DNA of 64,000 bases from Fodinibacter luteus (GTDB lineage: Bacteria > Actinomycetota > Actinomycetes > Actinomycetales > Dermatophilaceae), in contig NZ_BAABGM010000001.1 in the NCBI RefSeq assembly GCF_039541575.1, positions 1 through 64,000 of the forward strand, in the 5' to 3' direction. The position numbers and the translations under genes are program-made. The notes below the pieces were generated by a model. The model did no database searches. It was not told the DNA's origin and saw only the letters and a list, made by a program, of their open reading frames with translations. This document shows, piece after piece, positions 19,294-27,187 of the stretch (position 1 is its first letter; each line of letters opens with the position of its first letter).

Positions 19294-19314
19294 TCCGCTG
19301 TCGAAGGTTCACCC

Positions 19315-19358
19315 CGGTGGACCCCGACGACCGTCGCCGGTGGACCCCGACGACCGTC
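19315..19358. repeat. 21-bp direct duplication, period 23
   Basis: The 21 bases at 19315-19335 (beginning CGGTGGACCCC) recur unchanged at 19338-19358, with two bases between. The pair lies between the small-gene promoter and the polymerase gene, about 60 bases before ATG 19421. Confidence 0.75.
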
Positions 19359-19420
19359 TCGGGTGCCCCCCGGCACCGGCATCCCCACCGTGGGTGCCTC
19401 CACGTCCTACCGTGGTCGTC

Positions 19421-20410
19421 ATGGCCTCGCGCAAGGGTGAGTTCGGGGAGCCCGTCGTCCTCGACGTCGACGGTTTCGACGTGCGGGTCTCCAGCCCCGA
19501 CCGCATCTACTTCCCCGCCCGTGGGGAGACCAAGCTGGACCTCGTGCGCTACTACCTCTCGGTCGGCGACGGCATCGTCAACGCCCTGCGCGAGCGGCCG
19601 TGCATGCTCCACCGCTTCCCCGACGGGGTCGCCGGTGCGAAGGTGCACCAGAAGCGGCTCCCCCGAGGTGCGCCCCCATGGGTCGAGACCGTCCGGCTGC
19701 ACTTCCCGCGCTATGGGCTGCACGCCGACGAGCTGTGCGTCACGCGGCTCGCCGACGTCGCGTGGGCCGTGCAGATGAGCACCGTGGAGTTCCACCCGTG
19801 GAACAGCCGGCGCGCCGACACCGAGAAGCCCGACGAGTGGCGCATCGACCTCGACCCGATGCCCGACGCGCCGTTCTCGCGGGTGCGGCGGGCGGCCCAC
19901 GTCGCCCACGAGGTGCTCGACGAGCTCGGAGCCGTCGGCTGGCCGAAGACGAGCGGGGGCAACGGTCTCCACGTGTACGTGCGGATCCGACCCGACCACG
20001 GGTTCGGCGACGTGCGCCGCGCCGCCCTGGCGTTCGCCCGGGAGGTCGAGCGCCGCCTGCCCGACGACGTCACGACGACGTGGTGGCGCAAGGACCGCGA
20101 CCCCGAGGCGGTCTTCGTCGACTACAACCAGAACGCCCGCGACCACACGATCGCAGCGGCGTACTCGGTGCGCGGCAACGACATCGGGACCGTGTCGACG
20201 CCCATCCGGTGGGACGAGGTCGACGACGTCGAGCCGCGCGAGCTGACGATCGCCACGGTGCCCGGGCGTCACGCGGCACTCGGTGACCTCCACGCGGGCA
20301 TCGACGACGCCGTGTTCGACATCGCCCCGCTGCTCGAGTGGGCCGACCGCGACGACGCCGAGGGGGCCGAACCGCCGCCCGAGGCCGAGGACGACACCGG
20401 GAAGCCCTGA
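19421..20410 (+). CDS. LigD-type primase-polymerase (stand-alone PolDom)
   Basis: Predicted archaeo-eukaryotic-primase-type polymerase related to the polymerase domain of LigD, which fills gaps with ribonucleotides during non-homologous end joining or excision repair. 329 residues. Catalytic Asp pair is in WRIDLDPMPD near residues 144-153; SGGNGLHVYVRI and VFVDYNQNARDHTIAAAYS are hallmark motifs. It lacks ligase and phosphoesterase domains and no ku gene is in the window, so it resembles mycobacterial PolD1/PolD2. TACCGT (19408-19413) sits seven bases before ATG 19421, suggesting a leaderless mRNA. Its stop overlaps arfB. Confidence 0.9.
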   Translation: MASRKGEFGEPVVLDVDGFDVRVSSPDRIYFPARGETKLDLVRYYLSVGDGIVNALRERPCMLHRFPDGVAGAKVHQKRLPRGAPPWVETVRLHFPRYGLHADELCVTRLADVAWAVQMSTVEFHPWNSRRADTEKPDEWRIDLDPMPDAPFSRVRRAAHVAHEVLDELGAVGWPKTSGGNGLHVYVRIRPDHGFGDVRRAALAFAREVERRLPDDVTTTWWRKDRDPEAVFVDYNQNARDHTIAAAYSVRGNDIGTVSTPIRWDEVDDVEPRELTIATVPGRHAALGDLHAGIDDAVFDIAPLLEWADRDDAEGAEPPPEAEDDTGKP

Positions 20411-20856
20411 TGGACCTCGTCGTCGCACCGGGTCCCGGTGTGCCGCAGGGCCTCACGATTCCTGCAGGCGAGCTCGTCGAGAGGTTCTCGCGCTCCTCCG
20501 GGCCGGGCGGCCAGGGGGTGAACACCGCCGACAGCCGGGTCGAGCTCGAGCTCGATGTCGTGGCATGCGGCGGGTTGACGCCGACCCAGCGGCGTCGCGT
20601 GCTCCGCGCCCTCGACCCGCGCCTCGTGGGCGGACGCCTGCTCGTCGTCGCGGCGTCGGAGCACCGGCAGCAGCGACGCAACCGGGTCGCCGCCCGCGAG
20701 CGGATGGCCGAGCTGCTCCGTGACGCGATGGCTCCCCCACCGTCCCCGCGTCGGGCCACCCGGCCGACCCGGGCATCGCGCGAACGCCGGCTGTCGGCCA
20801 AGCGTCGCCGCGGCGAGACGAAGGCGGGGCGCGCGCGGCCGGCATCCGACGCCTGA
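20410..20856 (+). CDS. arfB: Alternative ribosome-rescue factor / peptidyl-tRNA hydrolase ArfB
   Basis: Release-factor-like hydrolase that frees stalled ribosomes. 148 residues. The GGQ catalytic motif is in SRSSGPGGQGVN (about residues 28-39), followed by the DSRVELELD strand. The C-terminal tail (RERRLSAKRRRGETKAGRAR) is strongly basic, as needed to enter the empty mRNA channel. The ATG overlaps the polymerase stop by one base (TGATG), so the pair is translationally coupled. YaeJ is a synonym. Confidence 0.92.
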   Translation: MDLVVAPGPGVPQGLTIPAGELVERFSRSSGPGGQGVNTADSRVELELDVVACGGLTPTQRRRVLRALDPRLVGGRLLVVAASEHRQQRRNRVAARERMAELLRDAMAPPPSPRRATRPTRASRERRLSAKRRRGETKAGRARPASDA

Positions 20857-20868
20857 CCCGCACACCCC

Positions 20869-20942
20869 CGCGGGCTCAGGAGCAGTTCGCGGGCTCAGGG
20901 CCTGCTACGGCCCTGAGTCGACGAAGTGCTCCTGACTTCGCG
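20869..20942. repeat. 74-bp palindromic intergenic repeat, copy B
   Basis: Same length and layout as copies A and C. Inner arms GGGCTCAGGGCC / GGCCCTGAGTC and outer GCTCAGGAGCA / TGCTCCTGAC fold into a long hairpin. It lies between convergent arfB and the D-amino-acid oxidase gene and starts 12 bases after the arfB stop. Confidence 0.8.
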
Positions 20943-20959
20943 TTGGCGGGGAACGGGCG

Positions 20960-21913
20960 TCAGGATGCCGTGTGCTTGCCGACGAGGGCGACGACCTCCG
21001 CCGCGCACCCCCACGAGAGCGTCACGCCGGCGCCGCCGTGGCCGTGGTTCGTCACGACGAGGCGCCCGCTGCGCTCGGACGCCGCCAGCGAGACGGAGGG
21101 CGCGACCGGCCGCAGCCCGACCCGGGAACCCAGCACCGCGGCATCCGCCAGCTCGGGCACGACGGCGCGCACCCGCGCGACGATGTCGTCGTGCACCCTC
21201 GGGTCGGGTTCGGTGTCCCACTCGCCCTCGACGTCGGTGCCACCGCAGACGACCCAGCCGGGATGCGGCAGCGCGTAGACCATGCCGTCGGGGTGCGCGT
21301 CGTCGACGACCCACCGGTGCAGGCCCGGGTTCTCGAGCAGCGCGACCTGCCCGCGCGACGGCATCCCGCGGTCGTCGCCGACGAGCGGCCCGGACTGCAG
21401 ACCCGCGGCGACGACGACGACCTGGGCAGCCACCGGGTCGAGGTCGTCGAGGTGCTCGACGTGGGCGTCGGCGAGCTCGACCCCGGCCTCGCGGCAGCGG
21501 TCCTCGAGCCAGGGCAGGAAGACCGGCATCGTCACGAGCGGCACGGTCGCGACGACACCGCCCGTGGCCCCTGGCGGCAGCTCGTGCGCGGCAGCCTCCC
21601 GCCAGCCCGGCAGCCCCTGGGTCCACCACCGGTCGGGGGCTCCGCGCTCGACGACGACCCCATCGCGCAGGGCGACCCCGCTCGACGGGTCCGCGGCCAG
21701 GGCGGCGAAGCGCTCGCGGGCCACGCTCCCCCAGCGCAGCACCCGGTCGCGCGGGTCGACGTGGTACGGGAACCACAGGCCCCCGGCCAGCGCCGAGACG
21801 GTGTCGGCGACCGGTGCGTCGCGCACGCAGCGCACGACGTGCCCGGCGCGGGCCAGCTCGAGGGCCGTGGTGAGCCCGACGACTCCACCACCGACGACCG
21901 TCACGCGCGCCAT
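20960..21913 (-). CDS. FAD-dependent D-amino-acid oxidase
   Basis: DAO-family flavoprotein, oxidatively deaminating D-amino acids (or a related substrate) to 2-oxo acids with H2O2. 317 residues. The dinucleotide motif VTVVGGGVVGLTTALELARAG is at the N-terminus; LAGGLWFPYHV, VVVAAGLQSGPLVGDD and the C-terminal VVTNHGHGGAGVTLSWG (FAD-binding signature of DAO) are present. GGGGAGG eight bases before ATG 21913 fixes the start. It is divergent from the udgB-like gene with only 28 bases between start codons, so the promoters overlap. Confidence 0.9.
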   Translation of the reverse strand: MARVTVVGGGVVGLTTALELARAGHVVRCVRDAPVADTVSALAGGLWFPYHVDPRDRVLRWGSVARERFAALAADPSSGVALRDGVVVERGAPDRWWTQGLPGWREAAAHELPPGATGGVVATVPLVTMPVFLPWLEDRCREAGVELADAHVEHLDDLDPVAAQVVVVAAGLQSGPLVGDDRGMPSRGQVALLENPGLHRWVVDDAHPDGMVYALPHPGWVVCGGTDVEGEWDTEPDPRVHDDIVARVRAVVPELADAAVLGSRVGLRPVAPSVSLAASERSGRLVVTNHGHGGAGVTLSWGCAAEVVALVGKHTAS

Positions 21914-21941
21914 GCCACCATCCTCCCCTAGCCTCGGCGGC

Positions 21942-22799
21942 ATGGGACGGCGCGACGTGGGACCGCTCGGGGGTCTCGACCCCCACCCCGTCACGGGCGA
22001 CCTGTTCCCCTCCCCCGTGCCCGCGGGCAGCGGCTGGCCGGGTGACCCTGCGACCTCCGACACGCCCGTCGCGGGCACCCCCGCCGCGGTGCGACGGCTC
22101 GCGGCGAGCGCCGGCGACGTCGCCGAGCTCCAGGCGCGGGTCTCGGTGTGCCGGGCCTGCCCCCGCCTCGTCCGGTGGCGCGAGGACGTCGCCGTGTCGG
22201 GGCGTCGGGCGTCGTTCGCGGACCAGCCGTACTGGGGGCGGCCGGGCCCGTCGTTCGGCGACCCGGACGCCGACGTCCTCCTCGTCGGCCTCGCCCCGGC
22301 GGCCAACGGCACGAACCGCACCGGCCGGATGTTCACCGGCGACGCGTCCGGCGACGTGCTGTACGCGGCGCTGCACCGCACGGGGTATGCCGCCCTCCCG
22401 ACGTCGGTGGCGGCCGGTGACGGCCAGGCGCTCACCGGCATCCGCATCGTCGCGGCGGTGCGGTGCGCTCCGCCCGAGAACCGCCCGACGCCCCGGGAGC
22501 GCGCGACGTGCGCGGCGTGGCTCGAGCGCGACCTCGAGCTCTCGGCGCCGCGCCTGCGTGCCGTGTTGTGCCTCGGTGCGATCGGCTGGGACGCCACGCT
22601 GGCCGCCGTGCGATCCCTCGGCTGGGACGTGCCTCGCCCGAAGCCGCGGTTCGGCCACGCGCGTGAGGTCGCCCTGACGACGGCCGATGGTCACGGTGTC
22701 CGGCTCGTCGGCTGCTACCACGTCAGCCCCCACAACACGTACACCGGACGGCTCACCCCGGACATGCTCGACGACGTGCTCCGCTCGCTGCGCAGGTAG
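21942..22799 (+). CDS. udgB: Uracil-DNA glycosylase family 5 (UdgB)
   Basis: Fe-S DNA glycosylase that removes uracil and deaminated purines from DNA. 285 residues with an N-terminal extension of about 60. CRACPRLVRW provides two cluster cysteines (near 72 and 75). The GLAPAANGTNRTGRMFTGD active-site motif is of the family 5 type (no catalytic Asn/Asp of other families). VRCAPPENRPTPRE gives a further cysteine and CYHVSPHNTYTGRL is the C-terminal motif. TAGCCT at 21929-21934 is seven bases before the ATG, suggesting a leaderless transcript. Confidence 0.88.
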   Translation: MGRRDVGPLGGLDPHPVTGDLFPSPVPAGSGWPGDPATSDTPVAGTPAAVRRLAASAGDVAELQARVSVCRACPRLVRWREDVAVSGRRASFADQPYWGRPGPSFGDPDADVLLVGLAPAANGTNRTGRMFTGDASGDVLYAALHRTGYAALPTSVAAGDGQALTGIRIVAAVRCAPPENRPTPRERATCAAWLERDLELSAPRLRAVLCLGAIGWDATLAAVRSLGWDVPRPKPRFGHAREVALTTADGHGVRLVGCYHVSPHNTYTGRLTPDMLDDVLRSLRR

Positions 22800-22815
22800 T
22801 CGGCGTGGCGTTTCG

Positions 22816-23006
22816 ACCACAGGGTGTGCGGTCTTGCGGTGTCGTCCACGGGGCGTGCGGTCGGGCGGCGTCCCGAGCAGGGGGTGCGGTCGGGCGAGGG
22901 CGTCCAGAGGGCGGTGCGGTCGGCGGGAATGTCCACAGGGCGTGCGGCCGGGCGGGGCGTCCACAGGGCGTGCGGTCCGTTGTCGTCGTCCACAGTGGGT
23001 GGCGGG
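22816..23006. repeat. Degenerate ~29-bp tandem repeat array, about 7 units
   Basis: Units beginning TCCACAGGGCGTGCGGTC recur at about 22816, 22845, 22871, 22903, 22932, 22960 and 22989, with spacings of 26-32 bases. The units have drifted but keep CCACAG and GTGCGGTC cores. The array fills the space between udgB and the DUF222/HNH gene. Identical spacers are absent, so it is not a CRISPR array. Confidence 0.75.
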
Positions 23007-23034
23007 CCCAATGGGCCTGTCAGTGGACACGTGT

Positions 23035-23040
23035 ACGGTT
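23035..23040 (+). promoter_or_regulatory. Possible -10 element of DUF222/HNH gene
   Basis: TACGGT ends five bases before ATG 23046 and would give a leaderless or nearly leaderless transcript. No clear -35 is visible. Confidence 0.35.
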
Positions 23041-23045
23041 TTCGT

Positions 23046-25439
23046 ATGAGGGGGAGATCGGGTTTCGAGGGGTCGGGCGGCAGCCCGGGGGTGGCTGTGC
23101 CGCAGCCGGTGACGGATGCCCTTCCGCCCGGTGAGCTGGTCGCTGCGCCTGGTGGTGGGGCCGTGCCGCCCGGTGAGCGGGTCGCTGCGGCTGGCGGTGC
23201 GGCCGTGCCGTCCGGCGGGGATGCCGTGCCGTGCGGTGGTGGCGGTGTCGCGCCTGGGGTCGGCGGTCAGGTCTCCGCCGCCGGTAGCGGGGATGCCGTG
23301 ACCGAGGGTGCCGTGGCCCGACCGGTGTCGGAGGGCGGACCGCCCGGCGGGGACGCCGCCGCGCCTGGTGGTGGTGTGGTGGGGCCGGTGGTGGCGTTCC
23401 AGGGGTGGCTGGCGGGGGTGGATGTCGGGGGGCTGAGCGACGCGGAGCGGGTGGACCTGGTCGGGGTGTTGGAGCGGGTCAAGGGGTCGGTGTGTGCGGT
23501 GCAGGCGCGGGCCACGGATGCGGTGCGGTGCTCGCGGGAGGTGGTGGCGCCGGTGGACGCGGCCCGTTCGGTGGGGTCGGTGGTGGCGTTGGCGCGCCGG
23601 GAGTCCCCGTCGGCGGGGGACCGGTTGGTGGGGGTGGCCCGGGCGTTGGTGCACGAGATGCCGGTGACGATGGCCGCCCTGGCGGCCGGGGTGATCTCGG
23701 AGCGGCATGCGGTGGCGGTGGTGGCGGCCACGGCGTGCCTGTCCCGGGAGGATCGGGGGGTGGTGGATGCCCGGGTGGGTCCGGTGCTGCCCGGTGTGGG
23801 GGTGCAGGGTGCTGCGGGTGCGGCGGGGCGGGTGGCGGCGGAGCTGGACGCGGCGGCGGTGGTGGCCCGGCGGGCGGCGGCGGTGGCTTCGCGGCGGGTG
23901 ACGACCCGCCCGGCCCCGGATGGGATGGCGTACCTGTGCGTGTTGGGTCCGCTCAAGGAGGTGGTCGGGGCGTACGCGGCGGTGCGGGCCCGGGCCCGGG
24001 CGGTGGTGTCCGGGCAGTGCCCTGAGGAGGGTCCGCAGGGTCGGGGGGTGGGGGCGGTGATGGCCGATACCGCGTTGCGGGTGTTGTCCGGGCGGGCCGT
24101 CGGTGAGGTCACTGCGGTGGAGGTGCACCTGGTGATCACCGACATGGCGTTGTTCGGGGTTGGGGATCCCAAGCGGTCGGTCAACGAACCGGCTCGTATC
24201 CCCGGCCACGGCAGTGTGCCCGCCCCGATCGCCAGGGCCTGGCTGCGCGAGGACCTCCCCGACACCGAAGACGACGACGGCGGACCCGACGACGCCGCTG
24301 CACGTGGAGGCACCGTGCCCGACGACCACGTGCCCGACGAGCCCGTGCCGAACGATCCGGTGCCCGACGAGGCGCCCGACGACGTACCTGGAGTCGACGA
24401 CGTCGTGCCCGACGAGACGGAGTCCGGCGAGGGGACCGAGGACGCTGACGGTGACGTCACCCCGCGCCAAGAGCCCGTGCCCGACGAGCCTGTCCTGGAC
24501 GTGCTGCGCGACGACGCTGACGCCCTGCACGACGACGCTGAACCAGGCGACGCCCAGTGCGGCGAGGCTGGACGTGACGAGGTCCCCGAGGGTGCGGTCG
24601 TGGACGAGGCCGTGGCCGACCCCGCGAGGGCCGAAGCCACAGCTGATGGTCCCGCCGGCGCCGGGGCCGACCCCGCGGGGGCCGAAGCCACAGCTGATGG
24701 TCCCGCCGGAGGCGCCACGGCTCGACCCCGGGGTGGGCAGCCGCCGGGCAGCCCAGCACGGGGTGCGCCCCCGCCTGGGCGTGCCCGACCGCACCCCAGT
24801 GCGCCGCCGGAGCGTTCGCACCCACCGACGCCCGGGTCCGCCGTCGGCGCCGGGCCGGGAACCCGGGCTCGGAAGCCCGAGGCGGGTTCCCGGGTGGCGC
24901 GGGTGTGGCTGCGTCGCCTGTACACCAGCCCGGACGGGCGCGACCTGGTCGGCATGGACTCACGACGGCGCACGTTCTCGGGGTTGCTGCGCCGGATGCT
25001 GGTGCTGCGCGACGACGTGTGCACCACCCCGTGGTGCCAGGCCCCGATCGTGCACGCCGACCACGCCCACCCGGCCCGGGCCGGCGGGGTGACCGGGTAC
25101 GGCAACGGCGACGGGCGGTGCGCGAGGTGCAACCAGGTCAAGGAGGCCCCGGGGTGGTCGGTGCGGGTCATCGACGACGGCCTGCCCGGGCGGCACCGGC
25201 CGCGGCAGGTCGAGGTGACGACCCCGACCGGGCACACCTACCGCTCCGTCGCCCCGCCGATCACCGGGTGGGGGTGGGAGGAGAGGCCCGGCCCGCACAT
25301 CCCCCGGCCCGCAGGCGACCAGGACCTCGGCGCCGAGCACTCCTCCATCCCCGCCACACCCGCCATGGAGTCCGACGCACGGCGCTCCCAGCGAGCCCGC
25401 GACCCCGAGCGGGCGGACACCCTCCGTCGGCCGGCCTGA
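23046..25439 (+). CDS. DUF222 and HNH endonuclease domain protein
   Basis: A 797-residue member of the actinobacterial 13E12-like family: DUF222 helical region (about residues 115-370) and a C-terminal HNH nuclease (about 630-710). The zinc/HNH residues are visible: CTTPWC, VHADHAHP, GGVTGYGNGDGRCARCN, then VKEAPGW. Between them lies a long acidic linker (about 395-590) with VPDE/VPDD-type repeats and a 17-residue duplication. The first 110 residues are Gly/Pro/Ala-rich. Codon choice in the DUF222 part favours GTG, GCG and GGG, unlike neighbours that use GTC, GCC and GGC. Family members are multicopy and probably mobile; the function is unknown. Confidence 0.85.
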   Translation: MRGRSGFEGSGGSPGVAVPQPVTDALPPGELVAAPGGGAVPPGERVAAAGGAAVPSGGDAVPCGGGGVAPGVGGQVSAAGSGDAVTEGAVARPVSEGGPPGGDAAAPGGGVVGPVVAFQGWLAGVDVGGLSDAERVDLVGVLERVKGSVCAVQARATDAVRCSREVVAPVDAARSVGSVVALARRESPSAGDRLVGVARALVHEMPVTMAALAAGVISERHAVAVVAATACLSREDRGVVDARVGPVLPGVGVQGAAGAAGRVAAELDAAAVVARRAAAVASRRVTTRPAPDGMAYLCVLGPLKEVVGAYAAVRARARAVVSGQCPEEGPQGRGVGAVMADTALRVLSGRAVGEVTAVEVHLVITDMALFGVGDPKRSVNEPARIPGHGSVPAPIARAWLREDLPDTEDDDGGPDDAAARGGTVPDDHVPDEPVPNDPVPDEAPDDVPGVDDVVPDETESGEGTEDADGDVTPRQEPVPDEPVLDVLRDDADALHDDAEPGDAQCGEAGRDEVPEGAVVDEAVADPARAEATADGPAGAGADPAGAEATADGPAGGATARPRGGQPPGSPARGAPPPGRARPHPSAPPERSHPPTPGSAVGAGPGTRARKPEAGSRVARVWLRRLYTSPDGRDLVGMDSRRRTFSGLLRRMLVLRDDVCTTPWCQAPIVHADHAHPARAGGVTGYGNGDGRCARCNQVKEAPGWSVRVIDDGLPGRHRPRQVEVTTPTGHTYRSVAPPITGWGWEERPGPHIPRPAGDQDLGAEHSSIPATPAMESDARRSQRARDPERADTLRRPA
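24616..24709. repeat. 51-bp tandem duplication inside the DUF222/HNH gene
   Basis: A 51-base period (24616-24658 matched by 24667-24709, one mismatch seen) encodes two 17-residue copies built on AEATADGPAG in the disordered linker. It keeps frame. Confidence 0.75.
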
Positions 25440-25556
25440 GCGTCGAGGGCGCGACAACGGCCAAGCGTCCCGGCGCTCGAGAGGCCGCACGTCGTCGACG
25501 TGCTGGGCTCAGTCTGACCGAGGCCGGACGAGGCGCCGGCGACCTACGCTGGCACC
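25440..25556. other. Spacer with small hairpin after the DUF222/HNH gene
   Basis: GCACGTC at 25487-25493 pairs with GACGTGC at 25497-25503 around a three-base loop, a weak terminator candidate. TACGCT at 25545-25550 is the likely -10 of the next gene, six bases before its ATG. No gene is seen. Confidence 0.4.
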
Positions 25557-26543
25557 ATGACCTCACGCACCGGACCCGCCCTCGTCGTCACCGGCCACGG
25601 CGGCCGCGACGTGCTCGCCGTCGAGGAGCGCCCCGCGCCCGCACCGGGGCCCGGGGAGGTGCTCGTCGAGGTCACCGCCGCCGGGGTCAACTTCATTGAC
25701 GTCTACCAGCGCGAAGGCACTTACCCCGTGGCGACACCGTTCGTGGCCGGCAACGAGGGTGCGGGAACGGTCGTGTCGACCGGCGAGGGAGCCGGTGGTC
25801 TTGCGCCGGGGGCTCGAGTCGCCTGGCCGCAGACGCTCGGCAGCGCTGCCAGGTACGTCGTCGTCCCGGCATCCGAGGCGGTCGTCGTACCCGACGGGGT
25901 CGACCTCGAGACGGCCGCGGCCGTCATGCTCCAGGGCCTCACCGCGCACTACCTCACGACGAGTACGTATGCCGTGCGCCCAGGGGACGTCGCCCTCGTC
26001 CACGCCGCAGCCGGTGGGGTCGGCCAGCTGCTCGTGCAGCTCGTCCGGGCTCGCGGCGGCGTCGTCGTCGCGACGGCCGGCGGACCCGAGAAGTGCGCGG
26101 CCGTCCGCGAGCTCGGCGCCGAGCACGTCGTCGACTACCGGGCCGTCGAGGACCTCGCCGCAGAGGTGCGCGCGCTCACCGGCGGACGCGGGGTCGACGT
26201 GGCGTACGACGGGGTCGGCAAGGACACCTTCGACGCGTCACTGGCGTCGCTGAGGCCGCGTGGGACGCTCGCCCTCTTCGGCGCCGCGAGCGGTCAGGTG
26301 CCACCCGTCGACCTCCAGCGGCTCAACGCCGGAGGCTCGCTGTTCGTCACCCGCCCCAAGCTGCTCGACCACGTCGCGACGCGGGACGAGCTCGAGTGGC
26401 GGGCAGGGGAGGTGTTCGGCGCCGTCGCCGACGGCAACCTCCGCGTGACGATCGGCGGCCGCTACGCGCTCACCGACGCGGCCGCGGCCTACGCCGACCT
26501 CGAGGGCCGGCGCACCCGGGGCAAGCTCATCCTCATCCCCTGA
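25557..26543 (+). CDS. qor: Zinc-free quinone oxidoreductase (MDR family)
   Basis: NADPH-dependent reductase of the medium-chain dehydrogenase/reductase superfamily, reducing quinones or enones. 328 residues. The GVNFIDVYQREGTYP segment is the quinone oxidoreductase signature, GNEGAGTVVSTG follows, and the Rossmann motif is AAAGGVGQLLVQLV (about 151-164). Catalytic and structural zinc cysteines of alcohol dehydrogenases are missing. The late ALFGAASGQVPPVD segment is typical. The ATG is six bases after TACGCT, suggesting leaderless transcription. Confidence 0.9.
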   Translation: MTSRTGPALVVTGHGGRDVLAVEERPAPAPGPGEVLVEVTAAGVNFIDVYQREGTYPVATPFVAGNEGAGTVVSTGEGAGGLAPGARVAWPQTLGSAARYVVVPASEAVVVPDGVDLETAAAVMLQGLTAHYLTTSTYAVRPGDVALVHAAAGGVGQLLVQLVRARGGVVVATAGGPEKCAAVRELGAEHVVDYRAVEDLAAEVRALTGGRGVDVAYDGVGKDTFDASLASLRPRGTLALFGAASGQVPPVDLQRLNAGGSLFVTRPKLLDHVATRDELEWRAGEVFGAVADGNLRVTIGGRYALTDAAAAYADLEGRRTRGKLILIP

Positions 26544-26553
26544 CCGCTTCATC

Positions 26554-26628
26554 CCGACCTCGTGCGGGTTGCCCACGGTTCTCTAGCGGTTGCGGGCCGA
26601 GAACCGCAGACAGGTCGCACGAAGTCGG
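26554..26628. terminator. Large intergenic palindrome between convergent genes
   Basis: Thirty-base arms (26554-26583 and 26599-26628) pair imperfectly around a 15-base centre. The inner ACGGTTCTC/GAGAACCG and outer CCGAC/GTCGG blocks are the best matched. It starts about ten bases after the qor stop. Its sequence is unrelated to the 74-bp repeat family but the position and form are the same. Confidence 0.6.
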
Positions 26629-26702
26629 TGAGGCGCCGCCGGAAGACGACGTCGGGAGTCGGGGAGCGGCGGGCCGAGAGCCGGGCTGGGTCAGGGTTCC
26701 CT

Positions 26703-26750
26703 CGGATGCCGGATGGCCGGGTTCAGCGGATGCCGGATGGCCGGGTTCAG
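26703..26750. repeat. 24-bp perfect tandem duplication
   Basis: Two identical 24-base units (26703-26726, 26727-26750) begin CGGATGCCGGATGG. The second unit contains the stop codon of the minus-strand membrane protein at 26747-26749. Confidence 0.85.
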
Positions 26751-27094
26751 CGCCAGAGGACCGCGATGGCGGTGTTGAGCAGGGCGAGCGCGCCGGCGGC
26801 GGTCACGAGCTGGGCCCGGGCGCCCTGGCCCTTGCGCTCCTTCGCGGCGGCGATCTCCGCACAGGCGGCGACGGCGATCGCGACGAGCAGCTTGACGCCC
26901 ACCTTGACGTGGTTGAGGTCCTCGTCGCCCGCCTCGGCGAGACCCACGAGCACGAGGCCGGTGAGCAGCTGGGCACGCGCACCCCAGACCAGGGCCGGGG
27001 TCGCGACGCCGCGCGCGACGAACACGGCACTGCCGACGATCGCGGCCATGCCGAGCAGGTGGGCGAGGACGAGAAGGTGCTCGAGGAACTCCAT
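26747..27094 (-). CDS. Small integral membrane protein
   Basis: A 115-residue protein with four hydrophobic helices: HLLVLAHLLGMAAIVGSAVF, LLTGLVLVGL, VGVKLLVAIAVAA and LVTAAGALALLNTAIAVLW. I recognise it only as a conserved actinobacterial membrane protein. The VWGAR loop and the polar EAGDEDLNHVKV segment between helices are distinctive. ATG 27094 is chosen because the hydrophobic helix starts at once; upstream in-frame sequence is low complexity. It lies downstream of the response regulator in the same direction. Confidence 0.7.
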   Translation of the reverse strand: MEFLEHLLVLAHLLGMAAIVGSAVFVARGVATPALVWGARAQLLTGLVLVGLAEAGDEDLNHVKVGVKLLVAIAVAACAEIAAAKERKGQGARAQLVTAAGALALLNTAIAVLWR

Positions 27095-27187
27095 GGCCGA
27101 CACCCTAGGTCCCGCCCCCTCCCCCGCCGCCGGCACCCCCGAGCGCCGACTCGGGAGGGTCCCCGGCAGCCGACCGGCAGCTACATA

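Noticed and set aside
22816..23006. CRISPR array
   Set aside because: Spacing is near 29 bases but units are contiguous and degenerate, with no identical repeats, unique spacers or cas genes.
20895..24821. 1308-codon minus-strand open frame
   Set aside because: It runs antisense through three recognisable genes (D-amino-acid oxidase, udgB, DUF222/HNH), is low complexity (His/Arg/Pro-rich) and only its end is the real oxidase frame. It is an effect of high GC.
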